Assembly: GCF_964291045.1 (NCBI RefSeq)
Contig: NZ_OZ197277.1
Span: 124,001-188,000 of the forward strand
Direction of reading: 5' to 3'
Length of the DNA stretch: 64,000 bases
Source: PALSA-1444 sp964291045
GTDB lineage: Bacteria > Chlamydiota > Chlamydiia > Chlamydiales > Rhabdochlamydiaceae
Under the pieces are notes generated by a model. The model was not told where the DNA came from, made no database searches, and worked only from the letters and a program-made list of their open reading frames with translations. Below are positions 27,864 to 37,467 of this stretch, piece by piece; positions within the stretch are counted from its first letter, which is position 1, and each line of letters opens with the position of its first letter. Position numbers and translations under genes: made by a program.

Positions 27864-29431
27864 TGTTCAATCACTGCCCGGTCAAAATCAATGAGGAGTA
27901 AAGAGTTCACCGATATGTTTTTAACATATGGCTGTTGCAGATAGAAAATGGTCATCTCTGTCACAGGAATAGAGGGCATTTCATTTAAGAACACTTTCTC
28001 TGCAGCGCACACATTTTTCCACTTATCTTCTTCAGAAATCGCGCTATAAGAACTTGTTGTATAGTGGATAAAGTCTTTATTCTCCCACCCTGTATAGTTA
28101 GGCTGTACATTTTTCAGCTTAAAAATCTCTAAGGTGTTAGAAGGGTCGTTATGCTGAACTACCCAACCTGACCACACAATTTGAAAGTCTTGATCATAAA
28201 ATTTTCGAACCAGGATCGGGCCATCGACATTTTCAATTTTGACTCTAATCCCTAGCTGCTCTTCCCACATCTGTTGAATGGCTGCAATGGCTTTTGTAGA
28301 CGTGCTGTAGTTAATCGTAATAGGAGGAAATTGTTCTAAAGAAACACCTAGTTCTTGGAGCCCAAGAGAGAAAAGGTCTTTTACATTCATAGGAAGAGGT
28401 GTTTGCCCAGCTGCAAACGGGCTTCCTTTCTTTAACACTTGAGGAACCAGGCCAACAATAGGAGAGGGATCATCAAGATGCATCACATCTTGCATGAGCA
28501 TCTTCCTGTCAATGGCGTAAGTGAGCGCCTTTCGAATGTTGACATTATTAAAGGGAAACCTAGTGGTATTAAGAAACATCCACTGTTGCCCAGCGATTTG
28601 GCAGGTGTGAAGATTCATGGTTTGTTTCAGCGTTGGAATCGAATCTGTTGGAATGCGGCTAGTAGGTTCTCCTAACCAATCGAGCTCTTTCTTTTCAAAC
28701 ATCAAAAGAGCTGTCGCTTGATCTTTAATGATATAGTAGTGAAGTTGATGCAGCTGAACCGCCGTTGCATTCCAATAACCCTGATTCTTCTCTAAAATAA
28801 TGCGATCTTGAAATAAATATTTATTTAAGATGAAAGGACCTGAGGATATGATCTTCTTCTCATTCGGAGCAGAAGTTTGCATACTGGGGTGCACAGGTGA
28901 GAATATTGAGTTAATCAAAATCTCTAGAAAACGGGGGTTAGGCTCTTCTAAATCGATGATTAAGGTAGCGCTATCTAGGGCTCTAACTCCCAGTTCATCG
29001 ATGGGGAGCTCCCCTAAAAAGGTCTTTTTGCCGTTTTTTAAATTAAAAAACAAGTTGGTGTTAGCTGAGGCATACGCTGGAGTGAGCGCTGCTTTCCACG
29101 TATTTTCAAAATCTTGAGCCGTAATACGGGAGCCATCAGACCAATAACACTCTCTAATTTTAAAGGTGTATTGCTTAAAATCTTTAGACACTTGATAGGA
29201 TTCAGCCAGCTCCATTTGAGGGATCATCTCTTCATTGAGTCTCACAAGACCCGTAAAGAGCATCCTAACAACTGCCTGGTTATGCATACTGACCCCCTTC
29301 CGAGGATCAAAAGAGACAATATCAGTTCCTAAGCTTGTGCGAAGGATTTGCTTGTCTAGCTTTTTCTCTGTAGTTGAAGAGTGACACCCACATAAAGCAA
29401 ATAGATAGATAAATATTGCGAAAAGTTTCAT
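27860..29431 (-). CDS. oppA: OppA-like peptide-binding lipoprotein (second copy)
   Basis: Same family 5 fold as the copy at 12949-14625. Lipobox LFALCGCHSS (Cys about residue 16), LGTDIVSFDPRKGVSMHN, KIRECYWSDGSRITAQDFENTW and FNNVNIRKALTYAIDRK are shared landmarks. 523 residues. The two copies are diverged, so this is not a recent duplication. No opp permease or ATPase genes nearby. The downstream end overlaps lipA by 4 bases on the other strand, with no separate terminator. Confidence 0.92.
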   Translation of the reverse strand: MKLFAIFIYLFALCGCHSSTTEKKLDKQILRTSLGTDIVSFDPRKGVSMHNQAVVRMLFTGLVRLNEEMIPQMELAESYQVSKDFKQYTFKIRECYWSDGSRITAQDFENTWKAALTPAYASANTNLFFNLKNGKKTFLGELPIDELGVRALDSATLIIDLEEPNPRFLEILINSIFSPVHPSMQTSAPNEKKIISSGPFILNKYLFQDRIILEKNQGYWNATAVQLHQLHYYIIKDQATALLMFEKKELDWLGEPTSRIPTDSIPTLKQTMNLHTCQIAGQQWMFLNTTRFPFNNVNIRKALTYAIDRKMLMQDVMHLDDPSPIVGLVPQVLKKGSPFAAGQTPLPMNVKDLFSLGLQELGVSLEQFPPITINYSTSTKAIAAIQQMWEEQLGIRVKIENVDGPILVRKFYDQDFQIVWSGWVVQHNDPSNTLEIFKLKNVQPNYTGWENKDFIHYTTSSYSAISEEDKWKNVCAAEKVFLNEMPSIPVTEMTIFYLQQPYVKNISVNSLLLIDFDRAVIEH

Positions 29432-29740
29432 TTTTATTAGCCTCTAATTGTTAAGCAAATAAAAATTATTGGCAATCATAAAGATGGATATCATACGGTA
29501 TAGAGTCATAAAGAAGCTGTTTTGAGTGAACTCTTAGGAGTATTTTAGAAGATTAAAAAGAGGTAAGGGGATGAAAGGCTTTTAAATGCATCAAAAAATA
29601 GACTTCAGGAAATTCAATAAGTAACAAGAGAGTAATCGTTCTGGTTTAGAGCTTCATGCGTTTAAAATCGCTAAAGGCAGCCCTTTATACATAGGAAAAT
29701 CCCCCTTCTTTATGACTTAAGAAAGGGGATAACGACTCGT
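29432..29740. other. Intergenic region between oppA-like and symporter genes
   Basis: Both flanking genes are on the minus strand. Contains the symporter's probable terminator at its right edge and, on the left, the second oppA-like gene's upstream region. No tRNA, open frame or repeat worth calling was seen. Confidence 0.5.
29701..29730 (-). terminator. Probable terminator of the symporter fusion gene
   Basis: An imperfect stem formed by CCCCCTTCTT and AAGAAAGGGG (one mismatch) around a short loop, 11 bases past the stop of the symporter gene. On the minus strand the stem is followed by only ATTTTCC, so it is a weak candidate. Confidence 0.45.
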
Positions 29741-31903
29741 TTAGTTTTCTGTCCAGCCAAGGACATCCCGGATAATAGACCACCGTCTTGTTTGGGTCTT
29801 ATAAGAAGCAGTTTTTCCAAGCACCCAAATATTAAACTGCTCTTCTGTAAACCCTTCACTTTTTTTCAGCTCAAGCCACGCATCAAGGTAGGTTTGTAGC
29901 TTATGACTGCCTTGCGCTGTCATATACCCAAATGTGTCTTTAGCTTTAAGAGATTCTGGAATAATGACGGTAAAATCGGGGTAGTTAGAGCTCCATGAAA
30001 GCGACTGAAACTCTCCTCTTAGTAACACATCATTGGGATAATACGTGATGAAGTCTTCGTAGTCATCAATGAAAGCAATCTTTGCAGGAGGGACTAAAGA
30101 GTAGGCAATTTTTTCATACGTAGAGCCTCTTTTTACGACAAGCTTCACATGAGGGTGGTGTAAAAGCGCTTCAGGAGAAGCGTAGGCTTTGCGGAGTTTT
30201 TTTCTAAGCGTAAAGGCAAGGCGTGATTTTAAATACGGCTGCGTAAAGTGCGCTTTTTCTAATCTCTCTTCGTTAATGCTAATGCATGACATAGCAATAT
30301 CATAGAGCCCTTGGTTTAAGTCTTTAGCTAAAGAGGAGAGGTTAATGGGAACAAGTTCTAGCTGACATTTTAAATCTTGAGCGAGCGCATACGCTAAGGC
30401 AATGTCATACCCTACAACATCTCCTTTTTCGTTATAAAAACAAAACGGGACAGATTCTGGGTTATACCCTACACGGAGTATTCTAGAAGCTAAGATCCTA
30501 TCGAAGGGATCTTTAGATCTAGGAGGTGGAAGAAGGTCTTGAGGCCCATAAACATGCACTTTAACAGGCTCTGGAAGACTTAAATGATAAATACTTGGAG
30601 CTGGATTTGTAATGGGGGGAAGTTTAATCCAGTTTTTAAACGCTCCAATAAAAAGAAACACAGGAAATAGAATCAGAAGAAGATGTTTAGCAATTTTTCC
30701 AAATTCAAATTTTAAGAATTTGTGAGAGCTGAGAGCAACTAATAAAGAGAGACTAGAGATTTCTACGACAGATGTGATCGACTGAAATCCAGCTGTAAAG
30801 GGAAGCGTTGCCATATACGTATCAATAGCGTTTAAAGGGAGGCCAAGCGTTCCTAATAAGAAGTTAAGAGAATTAATCCAAGATCCCATTCCAATCGATC
30901 CTAAGCTTGTTAAAAAGGTAGTGAGAAAGAGTTGGATTTGAGAGTCGCTATTAATCGAGATGTTATAAAATGTTGCAGTAAAAAAGATAAATACAGTGAT
31001 GAAAAGAGATCCTAGTGGCAGGTTGAAAAGGACAGAGACAATCCCTTGCACCTGATCACTTAGCGTGCTTTCTTTATGATAATAAATCTCAATCTCCCGT
31101 TTAATAATTTCGATGAGGAAGGGGAGGGTAACGATGACAAGATTTGTGGTAAAAGCCACTAGCATGATAGGCGCTAAGCTCTTTAGCCATCTGCCAGCTG
31201 GTATGTTCGTTAACATCCCGACAATATGCGGTATGATCCATAGGGCTAAAAGGCACATCCCTAAAATGTAGAGAATGAGATAGGTGCCAATTTGTTTAAA
31301 GGTAATCAGGTGCATTGAGCCAATGCGATCTGCCATAATCAAAAATGTTCCTAGTGGAGCTAGTCTACTAATCCAACCTGTCATCGTTGTCAAAGCTTTT
31401 ACTAACGTATCTAATACGCCCATAAACGTTTGCTTTTCCCGGACATGCATAAGAGCAATACCAATCAAGAGCCCAAAGACCACAACTGCTGGAATGAGGT
31501 TATTGGCAAGGGCTGCAAAGATGTTAGAGGGGATTAAAAGCTCTGCAAAGTTAATCGATGAGGGCTGAATTTGGGTATAACTTGCGTAATGAACCCCATC
31601 TGATTTGGGGAAAAGATAGACGATGAGATAGATGCATAAGATGTTAATGATCCAAAAACAGGTGATAAATAACAGCCCTTTTTGGAGAATATTTTTTGCA
31701 TGATCAAGAGAGAGTCTTCCGACTCCGTGAATCACAGCACAGATCAAATACGGGATGGTTGTCACTTTTAAAATCATGACATACGCCTCTTCCCAAGGAG
31801 CAAAAATGGTGCAAAGATCTCCTAAAAAGATCCCTAGAAATGCGCCGCAAAATGTGGCGATTAACATTTGAAGGTAAAGAGGTCTTCGAAAAAAAGTCAT
31901 CAT
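29741..31903 (-). CDS. Dicarboxylate/amino acid:cation symporter fused to solute-binding domain
   Basis: Residues 1 to about 400 are a DAACS (GltP/DctA) symporter: several membrane helices, the Ser-rich re-entrant region replaced by SLGSIGMGSWINSL, then TLGLPLNAIDTYMATLPF. After the last transporter helix comes an additional hydrophobic span (HLLLILFPVFLFIGAFKNWI). From about residue 465 a family 3 solute-binding domain follows: LRVGYNPESVPFCFYNEKG, VVGYDIALAYALAQDL, YDIAMSCISINEERLEKAHF. GltP homologues end in the cytoplasm, so the extra span would put the binding domain in the periplasm. A tethered binding domain on a secondary transporter is unusual. Likely substrates are acidic or polar amino acids. 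Confidence 0.88.
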   Translation of the reverse strand: MMTFFRRPLYLQMLIATFCGAFLGIFLGDLCTIFAPWEEAYVMILKVTTIPYLICAVIHGVGRLSLDHAKNILQKGLLFITCFWIINILCIYLIVYLFPKSDGVHYASYTQIQPSSINFAELLIPSNIFAALANNLIPAVVVFGLLIGIALMHVREKQTFMGVLDTLVKALTTMTGWISRLAPLGTFLIMADRIGSMHLITFKQIGTYLILYILGMCLLALWIIPHIVGMLTNIPAGRWLKSLAPIMLVAFTTNLVIVTLPFLIEIIKREIEIYYHKESTLSDQVQGIVSVLFNLPLGSLFITVFIFFTATFYNISINSDSQIQLFLTTFLTSLGSIGMGSWINSLNFLLGTLGLPLNAIDTYMATLPFTAGFQSITSVVEISSLSLLVALSSHKFLKFEFGKIAKHLLLILFPVFLFIGAFKNWIKLPPITNPAPSIYHLSLPEPVKVHVYGPQDLLPPPRSKDPFDRILASRILRVGYNPESVPFCFYNEKGDVVGYDIALAYALAQDLKCQLELVPINLSSLAKDLNQGLYDIAMSCISINEERLEKAHFTQPYLKSRLAFTLRKKLRKAYASPEALLHHPHVKLVVKRGSTYEKIAYSLVPPAKIAFIDDYEDFITYYPNDVLLRGEFQSLSWSSNYPDFTVIIPESLKAKDTFGYMTAQGSHKLQTYLDAWLELKKSEGFTEEQFNIWVLGKTASYKTQTRRWSIIRDVLGWTEN

Positions 31904-31926
31904 AAAAGCCTCTCATAAAAAAGGGT

Positions 31927-32409
31927 TTAAATGTTTTGGATCCTAGATCCTGGTTTTTGAGGAGGCAAAAATTGCTGCTGCCTCCACGCCTCATACAAAA
32001 CGATGGCTACGCTATTTGAGAGGTTTAAACATCTTGCCTCTTCTAGCATAGGAATTGTATAAAATTGATCTGGGAATTCTTCTAGCCACTTCGGGGGAAG
32101 TCCAGCTGTTTCTGATCCAAAAATCAAATAGTCAGTTGGTTTAAAAGAAATATCTGTATAGGGTTTTGTGGCTTTAGAAGAGAAAAAATAGAAAGAAGAG
32201 GGTAAAAGGGGAAGATTGTCTTCAAAGGTATCATCAATGGTGACATTCACCCCTTCCCAGTAATCAAGTCCTGCTCTTTTTAGCCACCTATTCGAGGTTT
32301 TAAACCCAAGAGGAGGGACTAAAATGAGAGAAGAGCCAGTACAGGCGCAAGTTCTTACAATATTTCCTGTATTTTGAGGAATCTGAGGTTGATAAAGAAC
32401 AACTTGCAT
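31927..32409 (-). CDS. trmL: tRNA (cytidine/uridine-2'-O-)-methyltransferase TrmL
   Basis: SPOUT methyltransferase for position 34 of leucine tRNAs. Begins MQVVLYQPQIPQNTGNIVRT, the canonical start. Knot motifs LIFGSETAGLPPKWLEEF and LNLSNSVAIVLYEAWRQQ are present. The ATG at 32409 is chosen; the 17-codon upstream extension is not conserved-looking. 160 residues, normal. It begins 13 bases after the FKBP gene. The trmL-mip-aspS-hisS order matches Chlamydia. Confidence 0.9.
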   Translation of the reverse strand: MQVVLYQPQIPQNTGNIVRTCACTGSSLILVPPLGFKTSNRWLKRAGLDYWEGVNVTIDDTFEDNLPLLPSSFYFFSSKATKPYTDISFKPTDYLIFGSETAGLPPKWLEEFPDQFYTIPMLEEARCLNLSNSVAIVLYEAWRQQQFLPPQKPGSRIQNI

Positions 32410-32422
32410 AGAGTAACTGATA

Positions 32423-33184
32423 TTACCTAATTGCCTGAGAATCTTCAAAAGGGGTAGCAATTTCAGGGCTTCCCTTAAAGATAGGAGAAGAAGAGGGAAT
32501 TTCCTCTTGAAGAGGAGAGTTGGCTTTAATCACTTCAATATCAAACGTGAGTAAAGAGTTAGGAGGAAGATACCCTTGTGTTCCGTAGCCTAAATCAGGG
32601 TGAATGAAAACCGTTCTTTTTTCCCCTTCTTTCATCCCTAAAAGCCCTTTACTAAAGCCGGGGATTGTTTCATCAAGTCTTACAGGTTCAGCTTCTTGGG
32701 AGGAGCCAAAAATAGAGCCATCTAGAAATTTTCCGGTATAACGAATAAGAGGTGTAGAGCTTTCATCCACACTAGCTCCTTCTCCTTCATGCGTAATAAT
32801 ATATTGAACTTTGTTTTCCTCTAAAGGATGAACGCCCTTGATTTCTAAGTTTTGATTTAAGAAGTTTTCAGCTTTAGCTAAATTCTCTTGAGACACCTGT
32901 TTAAACGCAATCTCTTGAGCTGTTGTAATGGCTTGAATGCATTCTGCTTCACTCATCGGAGGCGCTTTCCCATCAGAGGCATCTTTTAACCCTTGAATCA
33001 CTTTAGCCATATCAAATCTTAATCCCATGGAATCGAGATTTTTGCCGATTAAATGCCCAAACGCTTCTGAAATTTTTGCGACATCTTTAGAAGAAGATGT
33101 TTCTTCCAAAGCATCTGGCTGCGAGGGGTTAGAGACCAAACATGTTACGGAATAGAGCGATAGTGCAAATATGAATTTTTTCAT
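32423..33184 (-). CDS. mip: Mip-like FKBP peptidyl-prolyl isomerase
   Basis: Exported isomerase of the Mip/FkpA group. Signal peptide KFIFALSLYSVTCLVS, with Cys15 as a possible lipidation site (TCLVS is not a perfect lipobox). N-terminal dimerisation helices (residues 35-110) are followed by the FKBP fold: VDESSTPLIRYTGKFLDGSI, VRLDETIPGFSKGLLGMKEG and FIHPDLGYGTQGYLPPNSLL. 253 residues. In Chlamydia, Mip is surface-associated and supports infection. It is in the same transcript direction as aspS. Confidence 0.93.
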   Translation of the reverse strand: MKKFIFALSLYSVTCLVSNPSQPDALEETSSSKDVAKISEAFGHLIGKNLDSMGLRFDMAKVIQGLKDASDGKAPPMSEAECIQAITTAQEIAFKQVSQENLAKAENFLNQNLEIKGVHPLEENKVQYIITHEGEGASVDESSTPLIRYTGKFLDGSIFGSSQEAEPVRLDETIPGFSKGLLGMKEGEKRTVFIHPDLGYGTQGYLPPNSLLTFDIEVIKANSPLQEEIPSSSPIFKGSPEIATPFEDSQAIR

Positions 33185-33235
33185 GTAGATCTCCTCATCA
33201 TCTTTTTTATCTCTTAAGTTACTAGCTTCGCTTCT

Positions 33236-35023
33236 TTATGTCCAAGTGATTTCCTTAAAATCTGCTCGAATGGCAAGCTCTTGGAGTTGATTAGAAGAAA
33301 CAGGAGCTGGAGCTTGCATCATGAGATCGCTGCCTTTTTGGGTTTTAGGAAACGCGATCACATCGCGGATATTATCTGTGCCACTTAAGAGCATAATGAG
33401 TCTATCTAGCCCAAGAGCTAGCCCCAGGTGAGGGGGCGTGCCGTATTGAAGCGCATTTACAAAAAATCCAAACTTCTCTTCCACTTCTTGAGAAGAGAGG
33501 TTTAAAAGGGTAAAAATCTTCTCTTGTAAATCGCTCTCATGAATACGTTGAGAGCCGCCGCCAACTTCATAGCCGTTAATGACGATATCATACGCTTGGG
33601 CCCGCACTTTTAAGGGGTCCTCATCAATTAAATGACGATCATCCGGGTGAAGGGCTGTGAAAGGGTGGTGCTCACTTTCTAAACGATTATGCTCTTCATT
33701 CCACTTCATCAAAGGGAAATCCACAACCCATAAACAGCTAAACGTGTCACTCTTGATGAGATTAAGCTCTTTAGCAAGGAGCCGTCTTAAGTGATCAAGT
33801 CCTTGGTTTACAGAGATAGTATTACCCGCTGCAATGAGAAGGATGTCTCCTACTTCCAGTTGGGCTTTTTCAAAGATTTGAGAAAGTAGCTCAGGAGAGA
33901 AAAACTTCCCAATTGGAGATGATATTCCGTCTTGTGTCCGTTTAATCCAAGAGAGCCCTTTGAGGCCAAATTGCTCCACAAAAGAGGTGTACCGCTCTAG
34001 TTCTTTACGAGAGAGCGTAGTGCCATTTGCAACTTTAAATGCCTTAATGCAACCCCCTTTTTCAAGCTCACTTAAAAAGATAGAGCATGTAGATGCTTTC
34101 ACAATGTCATCAAGCCGTATAAACCGCATATCAAATCTAAGGTCTGGCCTATCTGTTCCGTAATATTCAACAGCATCATGATAAGGCATACGGAGAAACG
34201 GGGCAGAAATGTCTAATTTTTTATGGTCTTTAAAGAGCTTGATCATCACTGTTTCTACCATATGCATTAAGTCATCAGGATGTGCAAAGCTCATTTCAAT
34301 ATCAACTTGTGTAAACTCCGGTTGCCTATCGGATCTTAAATCTTCATCTCTAAAGCAACTAGCAATCTGAAAATATCTATCCATCCCAGAAACCATGAGA
34401 AGCTGCTTAAAGATTTGAGGGGATTGAGGAAGGGCATAGAAATTTCCTGGATAAATCCTTGAAGGGACAAGATAATCCCTTGCTCCTTCAGGAGTGGATT
34501 TCCCTAAAATGGGGGTAGAAATTTCGATGAAGTTTTGATCAGAGAGAAAATTCCGAAGAGAGTGCATCACTTGATGCCGAAGGACGAGATTTTTTGCAAT
34601 TACGCCCCTTCTGATATCTAAATATCTGTATTTTAAACGGAGCTCTTCATTCACATCGATCATCTCATCACTGATGGAAAATGGGGGAGTTTTGGCTTTA
34701 GATAAAACAGTAAGAGTCTCTACAGAGATTTCAATGGCTCCTGTTAACATGCGGGTATTATGCATCCCTTCTGCTCTTGGCCTAACAACTCCTGTTACCG
34801 AGATCACCCATTCTGATCTTAGCTTAATGGCAGAGTCATAAAGAGAGGGATTTGAAACGGGATCAAAGACAAGCTGAGTGAGTCCAAACCGGTCACGAAG
34901 ATCCACAAAGAGTAGGCCTCCTAGATCTCGTCTTTTATGGACCCATCCTGAAAGGGTGACAGGAGTCCTGGTGAACGCTTCATTTAACTGTCCGCAGGTG
35001 TGAGAAGGTTTGTAATCAGTCAT
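33236..35023 (-). CDS. aspS: Aspartyl-tRNA synthetase
   Basis: Class II synthetase. N-terminal OB-fold (LSGWVHKRRDLGGLLFVDLR), motif 2 FRDEDLRSDRQPEFTQVDIE, the bacterial GAD insertion domain (about 280-420), and motif 3 GLALGLDRLIMLLSG. 595 residues, the bacterial type. Chlamydiae usually lack asparaginyl-tRNA synthetase and use GatCAB, so a non-discriminating Asp/Asn role is possible but not readable here. Starts inside the hisS stop (ATGA). Confidence 0.97.
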   Translation of the reverse strand: MTDYKPSHTCGQLNEAFTRTPVTLSGWVHKRRDLGGLLFVDLRDRFGLTQLVFDPVSNPSLYDSAIKLRSEWVISVTGVVRPRAEGMHNTRMLTGAIEISVETLTVLSKAKTPPFSISDEMIDVNEELRLKYRYLDIRRGVIAKNLVLRHQVMHSLRNFLSDQNFIEISTPILGKSTPEGARDYLVPSRIYPGNFYALPQSPQIFKQLLMVSGMDRYFQIASCFRDEDLRSDRQPEFTQVDIEMSFAHPDDLMHMVETVMIKLFKDHKKLDISAPFLRMPYHDAVEYYGTDRPDLRFDMRFIRLDDIVKASTCSIFLSELEKGGCIKAFKVANGTTLSRKELERYTSFVEQFGLKGLSWIKRTQDGISSPIGKFFSPELLSQIFEKAQLEVGDILLIAAGNTISVNQGLDHLRRLLAKELNLIKSDTFSCLWVVDFPLMKWNEEHNRLESEHHPFTALHPDDRHLIDEDPLKVRAQAYDIVINGYEVGGGSQRIHESDLQEKIFTLLNLSSQEVEEKFGFFVNALQYGTPPHLGLALGLDRLIMLLSGTDNIRDVIAFPKTQKGSDLMMQAPAPVSSNQLQELAIRADFKEITWT

Positions 35024-36318
35024 GACTGCTCCGCAATATGATGGGTTAAAAAGGATGCAATTTCACTCCAAGAAATTAGAGAGGAAGATCTATTTTTCAT
35101 GTCTTTAATTTCAAGAGAGGACGACTTAAGCTCATCATCTCCTACAATGATACAAAATGGGGCATTTAAACTGTTGGCAAGCTGAAGGCCGTGCTGAATT
35201 TTTTTTCCTGAAAGATCAAGATCGACTTTCCAGCCAAGGTGTCTCAAAGTTGTCACTTCTTTAAAGCACGCCTCTCTTGCCTCTTTTCCCATTGGAATGA
35301 AAAAAAGATCAAGATGAGGAGTCTCAGGAAAAGGAGCTTTTTCTTTATGCATGGTTTGTAAAACTCTTTCTAGTCCTGTTGCAAATCCAACAGAGGGGAG
35401 GGCTGGCCCGCCAATGGATTCTAGAAGACCATCATATCTACCACCCGCTCCTATGGTATTTTGAGCTCCAAGGCCATGAGAGATGATTTCAAAGACGGTT
35501 TTATTGTAATAATCAAGTCCTCTTACAAGCTTATGATCAATCAGGAAGGGTATTTTTAAAGATGTTAAAAGAGCTTTAACTTTTTCAAAGTGCTCTTTTG
35601 CCTCTTCTGAGAGAAAATCTAAGATCGAAGGCGCTCCTTTTAAAATCTCTTTATCTTCTAGGCTTTTAGAATCAAGTATTCTTAAAATATTCTTAGAAAA
35701 CCTTACTTGACTCTCTTCTGATAAATGATCAAAGTGAGGAAGAAGAAACTGATGGAGTGCTTCTCGGTATCTAGATCTTGTGACTTCATCTCCCACAGAA
35801 TTTAAATGCACGGTCAGGTTATGAAGGCCAAGTTTTCTATAAATTGCTAAGAGAAAATCGATCATCTCGACATCTTGCTCAGGTGATCCAATCCCTAGAG
35901 CTTCAGCGCCAAACTGATGGTGCTGCCGGTATCTTCCAGCTTGCGGTCTTTCATACCGAAACATCGGTCCTATGTAGTAAAGCTTAGAGCATCCAGGAGC
36001 TTGATAGAGTTTTTTTTCGCAGTAAGCTCTTAAAGCAGCAGCTGTCCCCTCTGGGCGAAGGGTCATGGATCTATCAGATTTATCATGAAAAGTGTACATT
36101 TCTTTAGAGACAATATCAGAGCTTTCTCCCACAGACCGAATGAAGAGGTCTGTATTTTCAAAAATAGGCGTGCGAATCTCTTTAAACCCATAGCTTGAGG
36201 AGATAGATCTTAGCACTCCTTCAACGTATTGCCATTTCTCTGATGAGCGCCACAGATCTTCTTCTTTAGACTCATGGGGCACAATATCAAAAAGCCCTTT
36301 AGGAATTGTATACTTCAT
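35020..36318 (-). CDS. hisS: Histidyl-tRNA synthetase
   Basis: Class II synthetase. Begins MKYTIPKGLFDIVPHE. Motif 2 is the FRYERPQAGRYRQHHQFGAE block. His signatures LVRGLDYYNKTVFE and AGGRYDGLLESIGG, motif 3 SVGFATGLERVL. 432 residues. The ATG at 36318 is used; one codon upstream is an in-frame GTG. AGAGG lies just before. Overlaps aspS by 4 bases. Confidence 0.97.
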   Translation of the reverse strand: MKYTIPKGLFDIVPHESKEEDLWRSSEKWQYVEGVLRSISSSYGFKEIRTPIFENTDLFIRSVGESSDIVSKEMYTFHDKSDRSMTLRPEGTAAALRAYCEKKLYQAPGCSKLYYIGPMFRYERPQAGRYRQHHQFGAEALGIGSPEQDVEMIDFLLAIYRKLGLHNLTVHLNSVGDEVTRSRYREALHQFLLPHFDHLSEESQVRFSKNILRILDSKSLEDKEILKGAPSILDFLSEEAKEHFEKVKALLTSLKIPFLIDHKLVRGLDYYNKTVFEIISHGLGAQNTIGAGGRYDGLLESIGGPALPSVGFATGLERVLQTMHKEKAPFPETPHLDLFFIPMGKEAREACFKEVTTLRHLGWKVDLDLSGKKIQHGLQLANSLNAPFCIIVGDDELKSSSLEIKDMKNRSSSLISWSEIASFLTHHIAEQS

Positions 36319-36729
36319 CACATCCTCTTAAAAATAGAATCTCTTCATTCTAAATCCTTCATAGAAACAGAGCAAGGACTTAAAGTGATAAAATCCATTT
36401 TTAACTTTTAAAATTAAAGGGCCATTATAGCTTAACAACTTTTCCTAAAACGATCATTTTTATTTTAGTTCCCATCCATCATACGATTGTCTACTGAAGA
36501 AGGGGTATCCTCATCATTTCCAAAAAATCATTAAAAATTGACCTAACCTTATGGAGAGGGTGTGGAATGTAGACTGATACAACAGGCTGTATTCAGGCTT
36601 ACAAGAAACAGTTATTTACGATAAAATGGATCTCTGTGAGTAGAAATTTGATCACATGATAAGAAATATGACATAAGAGCTACATGTAGCCAAACCATTT
36701 CAAAAAAACTAGAGACCTTAAGAGGAAAT
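36319..36729. other. Divergent intergenic region, hisS / amino-acid ABC operon
   Basis: About 410 AT-rich bases carrying both promoters. The visible special element is a perfect palindrome at 36679-36690. No open frame, RNA gene or T-box-like structure for hisS was recognised. Confidence 0.5.
36679..36690. promoter_or_regulatory. 12-bp perfect palindrome, candidate operator
   Basis: GCTACATGTAGC reads the same on both strands and lies 39 bases before the start codon of the amino-acid binding protein, where a repressor could act. It does not match the ArgR box consensus I know. One copy only. Confidence 0.3.
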
Positions 36730-37467
36730 ATGCGGCTTATTTTATCAGGTATTTTATTGTTTACCTCTCTTTTTGCCAAAGAGACATTTGTTATTGGAAC
36801 AACAAGTGGATACGCCCCTTTTGTGAGCTTAACAATAGAGGGGTCTTATGAAGGGTTTGATATTGATATGGCAGAGCTCATTGCAAAGAAGCTGGGTAAG
36901 ACAGTTGTGATCAAAGACTACGGAAGTATGGCGGGGTTAATGCTCGCTTTAAAGCAGCAGAAAGTAGACGCTCTTCTTTGGGCCATTTCGATAACAAAGG
37001 AGAGGCAAGAAGCCATGCATATGATTTATTATCAAGGCGAGAAGATAAGTGAAATCTCACTTCTTTATAAAGGAGATCAAAACTTATCTTATCAAGAATT
37101 CATAGATAAGAAGGTAGGCGCCATTTGTGTGGAAGCCGGAACCTTTCAAGAGGCAGCTCTTGTAAAATCTTCTCCTTTTAAACTCAAACAAGTGACCCAT
37201 ATTGCCGATGCCATTTTGGAGCTGAGGTATGGTAAGTGTCAAGGCGTTGCGATTGATAAACCGCTCATTAAAAGGTTTCAAGAGCAATACCCTGAGTTTA
37301 AAGTTTTAAGTTTTCCTCTTCCTGAGAGTGAAGCGTCGTTAGGAAATGGCATTTGCATTAAGCATCAAAATACAGCGCTCATTGAGCAAGTGAAAATAGC
37401 TGTAGAGGAACTGATCCAAGAAGGCTCTATTGCAAAACTTGAGAAAAAGTGGGGCCTTGAGATTTAA
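36730..37467 (+). CDS. Polar amino-acid ABC transporter, binding protein
   Basis: Family 3 periplasmic solute-binding protein. Signal peptide MRLILSGILLFTSLFA. Landmarks: YAPFVSLTIEGSYEGFDIDM then AELIAKKLGK, WAISITKERQEAM and GAICVEAGTFQEA. 245 residues. AGAGGAAAT lies right before the ATG. The stop is followed immediately by the permease start codon. Similar to chlamydial ArtJ, so arginine or another polar amino acid is the likely ligand, but the binding-site residues were not modelled. Confidence 0.9.
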   Translation: MRLILSGILLFTSLFAKETFVIGTTSGYAPFVSLTIEGSYEGFDIDMAELIAKKLGKTVVIKDYGSMAGLMLALKQQKVDALLWAISITKERQEAMHMIYYQGEKISEISLLYKGDQNLSYQEFIDKKVGAICVEAGTFQEAALVKSSPFKLKQVTHIADAILELRYGKCQGVAIDKPLIKRFQEQYPEFKVLSFPLPESEASLGNGICIKHQNTALIEQVKIAVEELIQEGSIAKLEKKWGLEI

